NCBI RefSeq assembly: GCF_014640315.1
Contig: NZ_BMGS01000007.1
Span: forward strand, 248,001-312,000
Source: Hymenobacter glacieicola
GTDB taxonomy: Bacteria > Bacteroidota > Bacteroidia > Cytophagales > Hymenobacteraceae
Direction of reading: 5' to 3'
Length of the DNA stretch: 64,000 bases
The notes under the pieces are model-generated. The model did no database searches, was not told the origin of the DNA, and saw nothing but the letters and a program-made list of their open reading frames with translations. This document shows, in pieces, positions 33,967 through 42,400 of the stretch. The position numbers and the translations under genes were made by a program. Numbering within the stretch: the stretch's first letter is position 1; every line of letters starts with the position of its first letter.

Positions 33967-34791
33967 CTACACAGCTACGTTATGCTCGCGGAGGGCGTCG
34001 TTGAGGGAGGTTTTCAGGTCGGTGCTGGGCTTGCGCTGCCCGATAATCAGGGCGCAGGGCACGTGGTACTCGCCGGCCGGAAACTGCTTGGGCAAGGAGC
34101 CCGGAATGACCACGGAGCGGGCCGGTACGTAGCCCCGGTATTCCTTGGGCTCGGCGCCGGTTACATCAATGATGCGGGTGCTGCCCGTGATGGTCACGCC
34201 TGCCCCAATTACCGCTTCCTTGCCCACGAAGCAGCCTTCCACCAGAATGCTGCGCGAGCCGACAAAGGCCCCATCTTCCACGATAACGGGCGCGGCCTGC
34301 ACGGGCTCCAGTACGCCGCCAATGCCCACGCCCCCGCTCAGGTGCACGCCCGCCCCAATCTGGGCGCAGGAGCCAACCGTGGCCCAGGTATCAACCATGG
34401 TGCCTTCGCCTACCCAGGCGCCGATGTTCACGTAGCTTGGCATCATGATAACGCCGGGCGCGAGGTAGGCGCCGTAACGGGCTACGGCCGGGGGCACCAC
34501 GCGCACGCCCTGCTGCTCGTAGTTGGCCTTGAGCTGCATCTTGTCGCGAAACTCAAAGGGGCCTACTTCAATAGTTTCCATTTGGCGGATGGGGAAGTAC
34601 AGAATAACTGCTTTCTTCACCCAGTCGTTTACCTGCCAATTGGCGCCTTCCGTGGCTCCGGGCTGCGCCACGCGCAAACGGCCCTTATCAAGTTCTTCAA
34701 TTACGTGCTGAATGGCCTCCGTGGTGGCCGCTTGCTGCAACAGGCTCCGGTCGTTCCAGGCAGCCTCAATCAGGGTTTGGAGTTCAGACAT
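33967..34791 (-). CDS. dapD: 2,3,4,5-tetrahydropyridine-2,6-dicarboxylate N-succinyltransferase
   Basis: Succinyl-CoA-dependent step of the lysine/meso-diaminopimelate pathway, feeding peptidoglycan precursor synthesis. Length is 274 residues, as in E. coli DapD. The N-terminal helical domain (1-100) is followed by left-handed beta-helix hexapeptide repeats at about 115-230: NIGAWVGEGTMVDTWATVGS, CAQIGAGVHLSGGVGIGG, FVGSRSILVEGCFVGKEAVI. The sequence VRVVPPAVARYGAYLAPGVI precedes the helix. Other dap genes are not in the window. It starts at an ATG; the glycosyltransferase gene is divergent, 131 nt away. Confidence 0.96.
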   Translation of the reverse strand: MSELQTLIEAAWNDRSLLQQAATTEAIQHVIEELDKGRLRVAQPGATEGANWQVNDWVKKAVILYFPIRQMETIEVGPFEFRDKMQLKANYEQQGVRVVPPAVARYGAYLAPGVIMMPSYVNIGAWVGEGTMVDTWATVGSCAQIGAGVHLSGGVGIGGVLEPVQAAPVIVEDGAFVGSRSILVEGCFVGKEAVIGAGVTITGSTRIIDVTGAEPKEYRGYVPARSVVIPGSLPKQFPAGEYHVPCALIIGQRKPSTDLKTSLNDALREHNVAV

Positions 34792-34922
34792 CTACAATCT
34801 GGTTGTCAGGTGATTTTACGTTGGGTGCCCGCACCGGAAGTGCTTCGCGAGGGAGCTTGCTACCGCACGCCGCGCCTCTCCGCCGGCAACTAACAAGCAA
34901 ACTTACCATCTTCACGGCCAAT

Positions 34923-36077
34923 ATGCCGCCTTCCCTGACCATTTTACTCGCCTCGGTGCTCAAGCCCCTCGACGATACCCGGATGCTGGGCAAGTTTGGG
35001 CGCACCCTAGCCAGCCGGGCCGGAACGCGGGTGCACGTAGCCGGCCGCCTCGCGCCTACCCCCTCCGGGCTGCCGAACAACCTGCACACCCACGCCTTGC
35101 TGGATGGCTCCCGCTTGAGTTTGGGCCGCCTGGTGACTCAGTGGCGGTACTGGCAGTTGTTGCGGCAGTTGCAACCACAGGTAGTGCTAGTACACGCACC
35201 GGAGTTGCTACCCCTTACCGTGCTGTGGAAGGCCCTGGGACCGGACCGGCGCTTTATTTATGATGTGCGGGAGAATTACGCCCTCAACATTCAAACCCAG
35301 CAGGTGTACCCCGCCTGGGCCCGCACTGCGTTGTCGGCTCTGGTCCGGGGCCTGGAAACCCTGGCGGCCCGGGAGGCTACGGCCGTGCTGCTAGCTGAAC
35401 GCAGCTACGCGGAGGAGTTGCCGTTTGCTACGCCTGGCAAGACGCTGCTCATTGAAAATAAATATCAGCCCTACCCTGCTCAGGCGCCGCTGGCAACTGC
35501 TTTTCCGCGCCGCCTGCCCGCGCCCACTGAGCCCTTACGGGTGGTGTATTCCGGTACCATCTCGGAGCTGAACGGCGTATGGGAAGCCATCCGCTTTGTC
35601 CGGCACCTGCGCGCTGCCTGGCCCCTGGCCCACCTGACCATTATTGGGGCCTGCCAGCAACCGGGGCTGTTGCCGCGCCTGCAAGCGGCCGTGGCCGCCG
35701 CCGAAGGCGCCGTAACGCTACGGGGCGGGGCCGAACTGGTGCCCCACGCCGAGGTGGTGGCGGAAATCCAGCGTAGCCACTTGGGGCTGCTACCCTACCG
35801 GCCTCACCCCAGCACGGCCCGGTGCGTACCCACCAAGCTGTTCGAGTACCTCGCCCAGGGCTTACCCCTGCTCGTGCCGCCCAACCCGTTGTGGGAGCCG
35901 CTGGTGCAACCCCACGGCGCGGGCGTTGCCTTTGACTTCCAGCAACCCGACTACCCAGCCGCGGCCACTCTTTCAGCCGCGCTTAGGGCCCGGGAGTACT
36001 ACCCGAATGGGGCACCGGTGGAGGCTTTCTGGACTTCCGAAGCCGAAAAATTGCACCAGCTTATGGATTCTCTATAG
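34923..36077 (+). CDS. GT-B glycosyltransferase (GT4-like)
   Basis: A 384-residue predicted glycosyltransferase of the two-Rossmann (GT-B) fold, with no membrane segment. The N-terminal domain includes VVLVHAPELLPLTVLWKALG and FIYDVRENYALN. The C-terminal donor-binding domain has VVYSGTISELNGVWEAIRFV (glycogen-synthase-like Gly loop), LTIIGACQQPGLLP and the EX7E-like segment HLGLLPYRPHPS..KLFEYLAQGLPLLVPP. The nucleotide-sugar donor and acceptor cannot be told. The ATG at 34923 is preferred to an upstream in-frame start at 34803 whose extra 40 residues are not family-like. It may make a surface polysaccharide or glycolipid; no other such genes are nearby. Confidence 0.87.
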   Translation: MPPSLTILLASVLKPLDDTRMLGKFGRTLASRAGTRVHVAGRLAPTPSGLPNNLHTHALLDGSRLSLGRLVTQWRYWQLLRQLQPQVVLVHAPELLPLTVLWKALGPDRRFIYDVRENYALNIQTQQVYPAWARTALSALVRGLETLAAREATAVLLAERSYAEELPFATPGKTLLIENKYQPYPAQAPLATAFPRRLPAPTEPLRVVYSGTISELNGVWEAIRFVRHLRAAWPLAHLTIIGACQQPGLLPRLQAAVAAAEGAVTLRGGAELVPHAEVVAEIQRSHLGLLPYRPHPSTARCVPTKLFEYLAQGLPLLVPPNPLWEPLVQPHGAGVAFDFQQPDYPAAATLSAALRAREYYPNGAPVEAFWTSEAEKLHQLMDSL

Positions 36078-36126
36078 TAACTGCCGACCTTTGCGGCCCG
36101 TTTACGGCGCAGGGCTCGAATTTTTC

Positions 36127-36134
36127 TACCTTCG
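36127..36134 (+). promoter_or_regulatory. Bacteroidota -7-like box for fabH
   Basis: TACCTTCG, the common TAnnTTCG variant, 41 nt upstream of the ATG at 36176. Confidence 0.4.
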
Positions 36135-36175
36135 ACTCCGTTTCTCAGACCTACTGCTCCGCAAATCCCCCCTTG

Positions 36176-37189
36176 ATGAACACAACTCTCCGAATGTCTG
36201 AAATTGCCGGTGTGGGCCACTACGTGCCCGACCGGGTAGTAACCAACGCCGACCTCACCACCCTGATGGAAACCACCGACGAGTGGATCCAGGAACGCAC
36301 CGGTATTCGGGAGCGGCGCTGGTTTGAGGAAGGCAAGGACACCACCGCCAACATGGGGGCCAACGCGGCCCGCAAGGCCCTGGAAATGGCCGGTCTCACC
36401 CCCGATGACGTGCAGATGATAGTATTTGCTACGTTGTCGCCGGACTACTTCTTTCCCGGCTCCGGCGTGCTGCTGCAGCGGGAGTTGGGCATCAAGGACC
36501 CTATTCCGGCCTTTGACGTGCGTAACCAGTGCTCGGGCTTCGTGTACGCGCTGTCCATGGCCGACCAGTTCGTGAAAACCGGCATGTACGACACGGTGCT
36601 GGTAGTGGGCTCGGAGATTCACTCCTCTGGCCTTGATATCAGCACCCGCGGCCGTGGCGTATCGGTTATTTTCGGTGATGGTGCCGGCGCGGTGGTGCTG
36701 CGCCCCAGCACCCGTCCCGAGCACGGCATCCTGAGCACCCACCTGCACTCCCAGGGCGAACATGCCGAGGAGCTGATTGTGAAGGAGCCGGGCTCAAACC
36801 GTAACAACCGGGTAGATTACGTAGTGGCGAACGAGCTGGAAATGTACCCTTATATGAACGGGCAGAACGTGTTCAAACACGCCGTCGTCCGCTTTCCTCA
36901 GGTTATTAAGGAAGCCCTTGACCACAACGGCTACCAGCCCCAGGACATCAACATGCTCATTCCCCACCAGGCCAACCTGCGCATCACGCAGTACGTCCAG
37001 CAGAAAATGGGCCTGTCCGACGACAAGATCTTCAGCAACATCCAGCGCTACGGCAACACCACCGCCGCCTCGGTGCCCATTGCCCTGAGCGAAGCGGTGC
37101 AGGAAGGCCGCATCAAGCGCGGCGACCTGGTGTGCTTGGCCGCCTTCGGTTCTGGCTTTACCTGGGCCTCGGCCCTTATCAAATGGTAG
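36176..37189 (+). CDS. fabH: 3-oxoacyl-ACP synthase III (KAS III)
   Basis: Condenses an acyl-CoA primer with malonyl-ACP to start fatty acid synthesis. Length 337 residues. The catalytic triad is visible: Cys119 in RNQCSGFVYAL, His264 in IPHQANLRI and Asn294 in RYGNTTAASV. The N-terminal TTDEWIQERTGIRERRW is the KAS III signature. The ATG at 36176 follows a non-coding TTG and is taken as the start. Bacteroidota often carry several FabH copies and some serve other pathways (resorcinols, homoserine-lactone-like or O-acyl products), so the precise role of this copy is not certain. It is followed by a long nested hairpin. Confidence 0.9.
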   Translation: MNTTLRMSEIAGVGHYVPDRVVTNADLTTLMETTDEWIQERTGIRERRWFEEGKDTTANMGANAARKALEMAGLTPDDVQMIVFATLSPDYFFPGSGVLLQRELGIKDPIPAFDVRNQCSGFVYALSMADQFVKTGMYDTVLVVGSEIHSSGLDISTRGRGVSVIFGDGAGAVVLRPSTRPEHGILSTHLHSQGEHAEELIVKEPGSNRNNRVDYVVANELEMYPYMNGQNVFKHAVVRFPQVIKEALDHNGYQPQDINMLIPHQANLRITQYVQQKMGLSDDKIFSNIQRYGNTTAASVPIALSEAVQEGRIKRGDLVCLAAFGSGFTWASALIKW

Positions 37190-37200
37190 TTTTTTTAATT

Positions 37201-37300
37201 AAGAACTAAGAATTAGGAATTAAGAACTGGCCGCTCCACGACCTGGCTACAGGTTGGGAGCGGCCGTTCTTAATTTTTTAATTCCTAATTCTTAATTCTT
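37201..37300. terminator. Long nested hairpin after fabH
   Basis: Inner GC-rich stem GGCCGCTCC (37229-37237) with GGAGCGGCC (37257-37265), extended by ATTAAGAAC/GTTCTTAAT. Outside it, an AT-only stem pairs 37201-37220 with 37281-37300 (AAGAACTAAGAATTAGGAAT against ATTCCTAATTCTTAATTCTT) with one mismatch. It fills almost the whole gap between fabH and the DtxR-type gene, ending 11 nt before the latter's ATG. Confidence 0.7.
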
Positions 37301-37311
37301 GATTCTTACAA

Positions 37312-37971
37312 ATGCCTAGCTACACCGAGGAGAACTACCTGAAAGCAATTTATAAACTGGCGGAGGCCCAACCGGGTAGCGAGGTCAGTACGAATAGCGT
37401 AGCCGAAGTGCTGCGTACTCGGGCGGCCTCCGTTACGGATATGCTTCGCCGCCTCGGGGAGAAAGGACTGCTCCACTATACCCGCTACCGGGGGGTAACC
37501 CTCACGGCAGAAGGCCGCCGCTTGGCCCTGCTTACCATTCGCAAGCACCGCCTTTGGGAGGTGTTTCTGGTGCAGCAGCTCGGCTTTACCTGGGACGAAG
37601 TGCACGACGTAGCTGAGCAGATGGAGCACATTGATTCCGACCTGCTCGTTCAGCGCCTCGATGAATTCCTGGGCTACCCCCAGCTGGACCCCCACGGCGA
37701 CCCGATACCTACCGCCGAAGGTGTCCTGCACCGCCCCCAGCACCGCCTGCTGGCCGACCTCCGCCCCGGCGACCAAGGCATAGTTGTGGCCGTAAAAAAC
37801 ACCTCCGTGCCGTTCCTACAGTACCTCGATAAGGTAGGATTGAACCTGGGTACTCATATTGAAGTTTTAGATAAGATAGTATTCGATAACTCCTTTGAAA
37901 TCAGAATAAACAAAGCCAAGGAACACCTCTTGTCTGCGGAGGTAAGCCGTAACTTATATATAACTGGCTAA
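37312..37971 (+). CDS. DtxR/MntR-family metal-dependent transcriptional regulator
   Basis: A 219-residue DNA-binding protein that represses metal uptake genes when loaded with Fe2+ or Mn2+ in known members. The N-terminal winged helix (1-70) reads YTEENYLKAIYKLAE and ASVTDMLRRLGEKGLLHYTR (recognition helix). The dimerisation/metal-binding domain (71-140) has LTIRKHRLWEVFLVQQLGFTWDEVHDVAEQMEHIDSDLL (split: KHRLWEVFL, WDEVHDVAEQMEHI), carrying the His/Glu/Cys-type ligands. The FeoA/SH3-like C-terminal domain is at 145-219. It is preceded by the nested hairpin, which could shield it from fabH transcription. No metal transporter gene is adjacent, so the metal is unknown. Confidence 0.92.
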   Translation: MPSYTEENYLKAIYKLAEAQPGSEVSTNSVAEVLRTRAASVTDMLRRLGEKGLLHYTRYRGVTLTAEGRRLALLTIRKHRLWEVFLVQQLGFTWDEVHDVAEQMEHIDSDLLVQRLDEFLGYPQLDPHGDPIPTAEGVLHRPQHRLLADLRPGDQGIVVAVKNTSVPFLQYLDKVGLNLGTHIEVLDKIVFDNSFEIRINKAKEHLLSAEVSRNLYITG

Positions 37972-38063
37972 GCCAACTTATGAAAACAAAGCAGTGCATG
38001 CTGGGGTCTTCTCAGGCCAAGCGTGGCCCTGTACGGGGCTGTATTTTCCCGCTTCATAACCCC

Positions 38064-38071
38064 TACCTTTG
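38064..38071 (+). promoter_or_regulatory. Bacteroidota -7 box for mnmE
   Basis: TACCTTTG, an exact TAnnTTTG match, 25 nt upstream of the GTG start at 38097. Confidence 0.5.
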
Positions 38072-38096
38072 CGGCTGATACCATTTCCTCGCCGCC

Positions 38097-39488
38097 GTGG
38101 CCGTTGCGCTTCCTCCCTCGCTTTCCGATACCATTGTTGCCCTATCCACGCCGCCTGGCGCGGGTGCCATTGCCTTGGTGCGCTTATCGGGTCCCAACGC
38201 CATCCATCTGACTGATGAAGTATTTGCGGGCAAGCGACTGCGCGACCAACCCAGCCACACCCTCCACGTCGGAACCATCCGCGACGGGGCCCGAATCATT
38301 GATGAGGTAGTTGTGTCCTTGTTTCGGGGGCCGCACTCCTACACCCGCGAGGACGTGGTGGAAATCAGCACCCACGGCTCCGACTACATCGTGCAGGAAC
38401 TGCTGGGCTTGTTGGTTCGTCGCGGGGCCCGGCTGGCCGAAGCGGGAGAATTTACCAAACGGGCCTTTCTGCACGGCGCCTTTGACCTGGCCCAGGCGGA
38501 AGCCGTGGCCGACTTGATTGCCGCCGACTCGGCCCTTTCGCACCAGGTTGCCATGCGGCAGATGCGGGGCGGCTTTTCTCAGGAGTTGAAGGACTTGCGC
38601 GGACGGCTGGTGCAGTTTGCGGCCCTGCTGGAGTTGGAGCTGGACTTCGGTGAGGAAGACGTGGAGTTTGCCGACCGCACCGGCCTGGTGCGGCTGCTGG
38701 AAGAAGTGCAGGCCCTGGTGCGCCGCCTGCTGCGCTCCTTTGAGTTGGGCAACGTTATCAAGCACGGGGTTACTACCGTTATTGCCGGCCGGCCCAATGC
38801 GGGCAAAAGCACCTTGCTTAATGCCCTGCTCAACGAAGAGCGCGCCATCGTTTCGGCCATTGCCGGCACCACCCGCGACTTGATTGAGGACGAAGTTAGC
38901 CTCGACGGCATCCGCTTCCGCTTCGTGGATACGGCGGGCCTGCGCGACACCACCGACGTGGTAGAATCCATTGGGGTAGAGCGGACCTTGAAGCGCGTTC
39001 AGCAGGCCGCTTTAGTTATCTATCTGTTTGATATTACGACCACTACCCCTACTAATCTTCAAGTAGAAATTGAAGCATTACAGCTACCGGTAGGCATTCC
39101 GTTGCTAGCAGTTGGCAACAAGCTGGATGTGGCTAGCGACACCGAGCAAGCAGCCTATTACAAGCGGCCTGACACTGTACTCATTGCCGCTTCCCGCGGC
39201 GACGGGCTCGATGAGCTACGCGAAGCCCTGCTGACGCGAGTGCGTGGTGAAGGCCTGGACCGCACGGGCTCCAGCACCATTGTTACCAACGTCCGGCATG
39301 CCCGCAGCCTAGAGCAGGCCGCCCTTCACCTGGAGGCTGTTGTGCAGGGCCTGGCAACCGGCGTAGGCACCGAACTGCTGGCAGCGGACTTACGGCATGC
39401 GCTGGCTACCCTCGGTCAGATTACCGGCGAAATCAGCAACGACGACCTGCTCACGAGCATCTTCACTCAGTTCTGCATTGGTAAGTAG
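38097..39488 (+). CDS. mnmE: tRNA uridine-5-carboxymethylaminomethyl modification GTPase MnmE
   Basis: With MnmG it installs the cmnm5 group on the wobble uridine of several tRNAs. Length is 463 residues, standard. The N-terminal formyl-THF-binding domain begins DTIVALSTPPGAGAIALVRL; the helical domain surrounds a GTPase domain with G1 GRPNAGKST, G3 DTAGLRDTTD and G4 NKLD. The protein ends in CIGK, the conserved C-terminal Cys motif of MnmE. The start is GTG, set by the family N-terminus and by the promoter box 25 nt upstream. MnmG is not in the window. No terminator hairpin is evident after the gene. Confidence 0.97.
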   Translation: MAVALPPSLSDTIVALSTPPGAGAIALVRLSGPNAIHLTDEVFAGKRLRDQPSHTLHVGTIRDGARIIDEVVVSLFRGPHSYTREDVVEISTHGSDYIVQELLGLLVRRGARLAEAGEFTKRAFLHGAFDLAQAEAVADLIAADSALSHQVAMRQMRGGFSQELKDLRGRLVQFAALLELELDFGEEDVEFADRTGLVRLLEEVQALVRRLLRSFELGNVIKHGVTTVIAGRPNAGKSTLLNALLNEERAIVSAIAGTTRDLIEDEVSLDGIRFRFVDTAGLRDTTDVVESIGVERTLKRVQQAALVIYLFDITTTTPTNLQVEIEALQLPVGIPLLAVGNKLDVASDTEQAAYYKRPDTVLIAASRGDGLDELREALLTRVRGEGLDRTGSSTIVTNVRHARSLEQAALHLEAVVQGLATGVGTELLAADLRHALATLGQITGEISNDDLLTSIFTQFCIGK

Positions 39489-39788
39489 CCCCCTCCTGAT
39501 GGGCCTGCCGGCGGGTATGGCATCGACGGGGCTGGTTTACTCGGCAGGGGGAACTAGCGGCTTTCTGCCTGGGCAGAACATTTGGCCGGAAGAAATCTGG
39601 GCAGTTGGCCGTAAAAAATCCGGCTTTATGCCATACTTATCCGGTCCGGGGCTTTTCTTTGCGTTTCACCCCAACTCAAACAACAACCCGGGCCGGATTG
39701 TAGTATAGGCGCCAAACTCTCACGGGGTTTTACTGCTACTTGGTAATTCTTTAGTTTCGCCCCGCAACCCACCCTTCACCCTACGCTT
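39489..39788. other. Intergenic region upstream of citrate synthase
   Basis: 300 nt. An open frame runs on from an alternative frame of mnmE to 39708 but has no family resemblance. A TAGTTTCG box at 39752-39759 (TAnnTTCG type) is 29 nt before the gltA start and is the likely promoter. No terminator for mnmE was recognised. Confidence 0.5.
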
Positions 39789-41078
39789 ATGGCAGAATCT
39801 GCTGAACTGATCCTCGACGGGAAATCGTACTCTCTCCCGGTTATTGAAGGCACCGAGCGCGAAAAAGCTTTCGACATTGGCAAGCTGCGCGACCAAACGG
39901 GCTACGTTACCCTGGACTCGGGCTACAAGAATACCGGCGCCACCAAGAGCGCCATCACTTTCCTCGATGGCGAAGAAGGCATTCTGCGCTACCGGGGCTA
40001 CCCCATTGAACAGCTGGCCGAGAAGTCGTCGTTCATTGAAGTGGCCTACCTGCTGATTTACGGCAAGCTGCCTACCGAGGCTGAGCTGCAGAACTTCAGC
40101 AACCAGATTACCAAGCACACGCTGGTGCACGAGGACGTGCGCAAGATTTTCGACGGCTTCCCGTCGGCGGCCCACCCCATGGCCATTTTGAGCAGCCTGA
40201 TTTGCTCGCTTACCGCCTTCTACCCCGAAAGCGTGTCGCCGGATCTGAGCAAGGAAGAAATCGACCTGAACGTTATTCGTCTCATGGCCAAGATTTCGAC
40301 CATTGCCGCCTGGACGTACAAGAACAACATGGGTCACCCGCTGAACTATCCGCGTAACGACCTCGACTACTGCTCGAACTTCTTGTACATGATGTTTAGC
40401 TTCCCCACGGAGAAGTACGACATCGATCCGCGCATTGTCAGCGCCCTCAACAAGCTGCTCATCCTGCACGCCGACCACGAGCAAAACTGCTCTACCTCTA
40501 CTGTACGCCTGGTAGGCTCGGCTAACGCCTCGCTCTACGGCTCGGTTTCGGCTGGCATCAACGCCCTGTGGGGCCCCCTGCACGGTGGTGCTAACCAGGA
40601 AGTACTGGAGATGCTGCAGGCCATTCAGAAGGACGGTGGCGACACGAGCAAGTTCATAGCCAAAGCCAAAGACAAAAACGACTCGTTCCGTTTGATGGGC
40701 TTCGGCCACCGCGTGTACAAAAACTTCGACCCGCGCGCTAAAATCATCAAGAAGGCGGCCGACGAAGTGCTGGCTGCTCTCGGCATTGATGATCCGCTGC
40801 TGAAAATTGCCCAGGAACTGGAGCAGGCTGCCCTGACCGATCAGTACTTCATCGAACGGAAGCTGTACCCGAACGTGGACTTCTACTCCGGCATCATCTA
40901 CCGGGCCATTGGTATCCCGACGGAGATGTTTACGGTAATGTTCGCCCTGGGCCGTCTGCCCGGCTGGATTGCCCAGTGGAAGGAAATGCGCGAAAACAAG
41001 GAGCCCATTGGTCGCCCCCGCCAGATTTACACCGGCGAAACGGAGCGCGACTACACCCCGATTGAGCAGCGCTCCTAA
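39789..41078 (+). CDS. gltA: Citrate synthase
   Basis: Condenses oxaloacetate and acetyl-CoA to citrate, the entry step of the TCA cycle. Length is 429 residues, the type II (hexameric, NADH-sensitive class) size. The N-terminal beta domain opens ELILDGKSYSLPVIEGTE. Catalytic residues lie in LWGPLHGGANQEVL (His), FGHRVYKNFDPRAKI (His) and LYPNVDFYSG (Asp). The C-terminus matches family ends with RPRQIYTGETERDY. It is a single-gene unit with its own promoter-like box and a strong terminator. Confidence 0.97.
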   Translation: MAESAELILDGKSYSLPVIEGTEREKAFDIGKLRDQTGYVTLDSGYKNTGATKSAITFLDGEEGILRYRGYPIEQLAEKSSFIEVAYLLIYGKLPTEAELQNFSNQITKHTLVHEDVRKIFDGFPSAAHPMAILSSLICSLTAFYPESVSPDLSKEEIDLNVIRLMAKISTIAAWTYKNNMGHPLNYPRNDLDYCSNFLYMMFSFPTEKYDIDPRIVSALNKLLILHADHEQNCSTSTVRLVGSANASLYGSVSAGINALWGPLHGGANQEVLEMLQAIQKDGGDTSKFIAKAKDKNDSFRLMGFGHRVYKNFDPRAKIIKKAADEVLAALGIDDPLLKIAQELEQAALTDQYFIERKLYPNVDFYSGIIYRAIGIPTEMFTVMFALGRLPGWIAQWKEMRENKEPIGRPRQIYTGETERDYTPIEQRS

Positions 41079-41108
41079 GCTTCCGTTTAAGAGACTTACT
41101 GACGATAA

Positions 41109-41137
41109 CAAAAAAGCCCGCTTCGGCGGGCTTTTTT
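41109..41137. terminator. Bidirectional terminator after gltA
   Basis: AAAAAAGCCCGC, loop TTCG, GCGGGCTTTTTTG: 12-bp stem with a stable UUCG tetraloop and A/T tracts on both sides. It serves gltA and the convergent Spy-like gene ending at 41168. Confidence 0.93.
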
Positions 41138-41167
41138 GCATCCAGGAAGATTCTGGCTGTTAAAGAT

Positions 41168-41527
41168 TTAGCGCAGGTTGGTGGCGGTAAAGTTTTGCTT
41201 TATGTCGTCGTAGGCGGCTAGCTGCTTGGGCCACAAGATGGAAGCCAGGTCCCATTCGTAGCGCATCTGCACGTCGGCGAGGGTTTTGTCGAGGCCCGCG
41301 GCATCAGAGGCAAACTGCTTGCGAGCCTCAGCCATTTCAGTGAGCAAGCGCAGGTTAAGCTGCCGAACCTTCACGTATTGACCTTCGCTGAGCTTGGTGC
41401 GCTCCGCCATGCGCCGGGTGAGTTCCGTGGCCCGGGTGGAGAGCTTTCCGCCGTCGGCGGGGGTAGCATAAGTAGTTCCTGCGGCTAGCAGCAGGGTAAA
41501 TGCCAGGCAAATGAATCCGTTTTTCAT
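41168..41527 (-). CDS. Spy/CpxP-like periplasmic helical protein (paralogue 2)
   Basis: A 119-residue secreted protein: signal peptide MKNGFICLAFTLLLAAGTTYA, then a two-helix charged region. Diagnostic stretches are ELTRRMAERTKLSEGQYVKV, QLNLRLLTEMAEARKQF and YEWDLASILWPKQLAAYDD. It is clearly related to the next gene upstream (41723-42091) and more distantly to 26850-27257, sharing LTRxM/S..KLxEGQYxxVxQLN and YExDLxxxLxPxQLA. The family pattern is that of periplasmic chaperone or extracytoplasmic stress proteins; function here is unproven. A separate terminator lies between it and its paralogue. Confidence 0.77.
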   Translation of the reverse strand: MKNGFICLAFTLLLAAGTTYATPADGGKLSTRATELTRRMAERTKLSEGQYVKVRQLNLRLLTEMAEARKQFASDAAGLDKTLADVQMRYEWDLASILWPKQLAAYDDIKQNFTATNLR

Positions 41528-41676
41528 AATGGTGTAGGGTTGGTGAAAGGTGGAAAACCAGAAATAAAAAGCGACTCAATAAGCAGGTAGCTAAATATAT
41601 ATTTTTACTATTAAATGTGTGATATACAGTACTTATAAAATCATGTCATTACGCGTTGCTCTACTCTGCCAGGCCC

Positions 41677-41714
41677 AACCAAAAAAGCCCGCCTATTGGT
41701 GGGCTTTTTTGGTT
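41677..41714 (-). terminator. Terminator after the third Spy-like gene
   Basis: Arms 41677-41693 and 41698-41714 pair over 17 bp with one wobble; loop TATT; A6 and T6 tracts in the stem base. It lies just past the stop codon at 41723. Confidence 0.88.
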
Positions 41715-41722
41715 ACACGGGT

Positions 41723-42091
41723 CTACTTAGGCGCGGCCCCAAGGGCCGTCATGCTGGTGCGGCTTTGCTGAAACAACGCCAGCTGAGCGGGACGCAACAA
41801 GGCGGTCAGGTCGTTTTCGTAGCGGCCCTGGGCATCGGCTAGGCGCTGGTCCAGCAGAGTAGGATCGGCAGCGAAGCGCGTTTTTAGGTCTTCCTGTTCC
41901 GCCAGCATCCGGATGTTCAGCTGCTTTACCCGCAGGTACTGTCCTTCATCCAAGCGAGCCTTGTCCGAAATAGAGCGTGTGAGGGCGGTTGCCCGCGCCT
42001 GCAGGCTGGTAGGTGCATCCGGCTCAGAACCAGCTACAGCAGCTCCCTGCAGGCCCAACAACAAACCCGCAAACAGAGTAATTTTTTTCAT
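41723..42091 (-). CDS. Spy/CpxP-like periplasmic helical protein (paralogue 3)
   Basis: A 122-residue secreted protein from the ATG at 42089-42091 (an upstream in-frame start adds 16 residues in front of the signal peptide and is rejected). Signal peptide MKKITLFAGLLLGLQGAAVA, then ALTRSISDKARLDEGQYLRV, KQLNIRMLAEQEDLKTRF and YENDLTALLRPAQLALF. It is the nearest relative of 41168-41527, lying 195 nt upstream of it on the same strand, evidently by tandem duplication. Both have their own terminators, so they can be expressed separately. Role as for other Spy-like proteins is inference. Confidence 0.77.
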   Translation of the reverse strand: MKKITLFAGLLLGLQGAAVAGSEPDAPTSLQARATALTRSISDKARLDEGQYLRVKQLNIRMLAEQEDLKTRFAADPTLLDQRLADAQGRYENDLTALLRPAQLALFQQSRTSMTALGAAPK

Positions 42092-42400
42092 GGTGGTAGG
42101 AAATGAAAAGGATGAAAAGTGGGACATATTCAAGGCCACTGCCTAGCCAGCAAGGAAAGCAAGCAATTCGAATGAAAGGAAATGTCATCTTCCGAGGCTA
42201 AGCAGCGTGACCAAATATAGAATCTATTATTTAATAAAAAAAAGAATTTTTATAACTATTCTAGTCAAACACTTTTACTTGAGAGAGATATATGCCTCAT
42301 TCTGAATCCCGTAATAATCGTATTGAAAAGGAAAACTCCAATAAAAAAACCCAACTGCTTTAGGGCAGCTGGGTTCAGTCATAGCAGTTAAAATTGTCTT
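42092..42400. other. AT-rich intergenic region with a terminator
   Basis: 309 nt, clearly AT-rich between 42215 and 42350. At 42348-42374 a hairpin (AACCCAACTGC with GGCAGCTGGGTT, one mismatch) followed on the minus strand by a T7 run is the terminator of the OmpA-family gene. A 23-codon frame at 42292 runs through this hairpin and is not a gene. Confidence 0.7.

Noticed and set aside
39397..39708. 103-codon open frame overlapping the end of mnmE
   Set aside because: Out of frame with mnmE, Gly/Pro/Ser-rich, no recognisable domain; most likely a GC-rich shadow.
39720..41141. 473-codon open frame antisense to citrate synthase, and similar long antisense frames at 3820-4785, 33913-34893 and 47221-48261
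   Set aside because: They mirror the codon structure of well-identified genes on the other strand, as is common at high GC, and match no family.
42292..42363. 23-codon frame beginning ATGCCTCATTC
   Set aside because: It runs into the OmpA-gene terminator and is Asn/Lys-rich by base composition alone.
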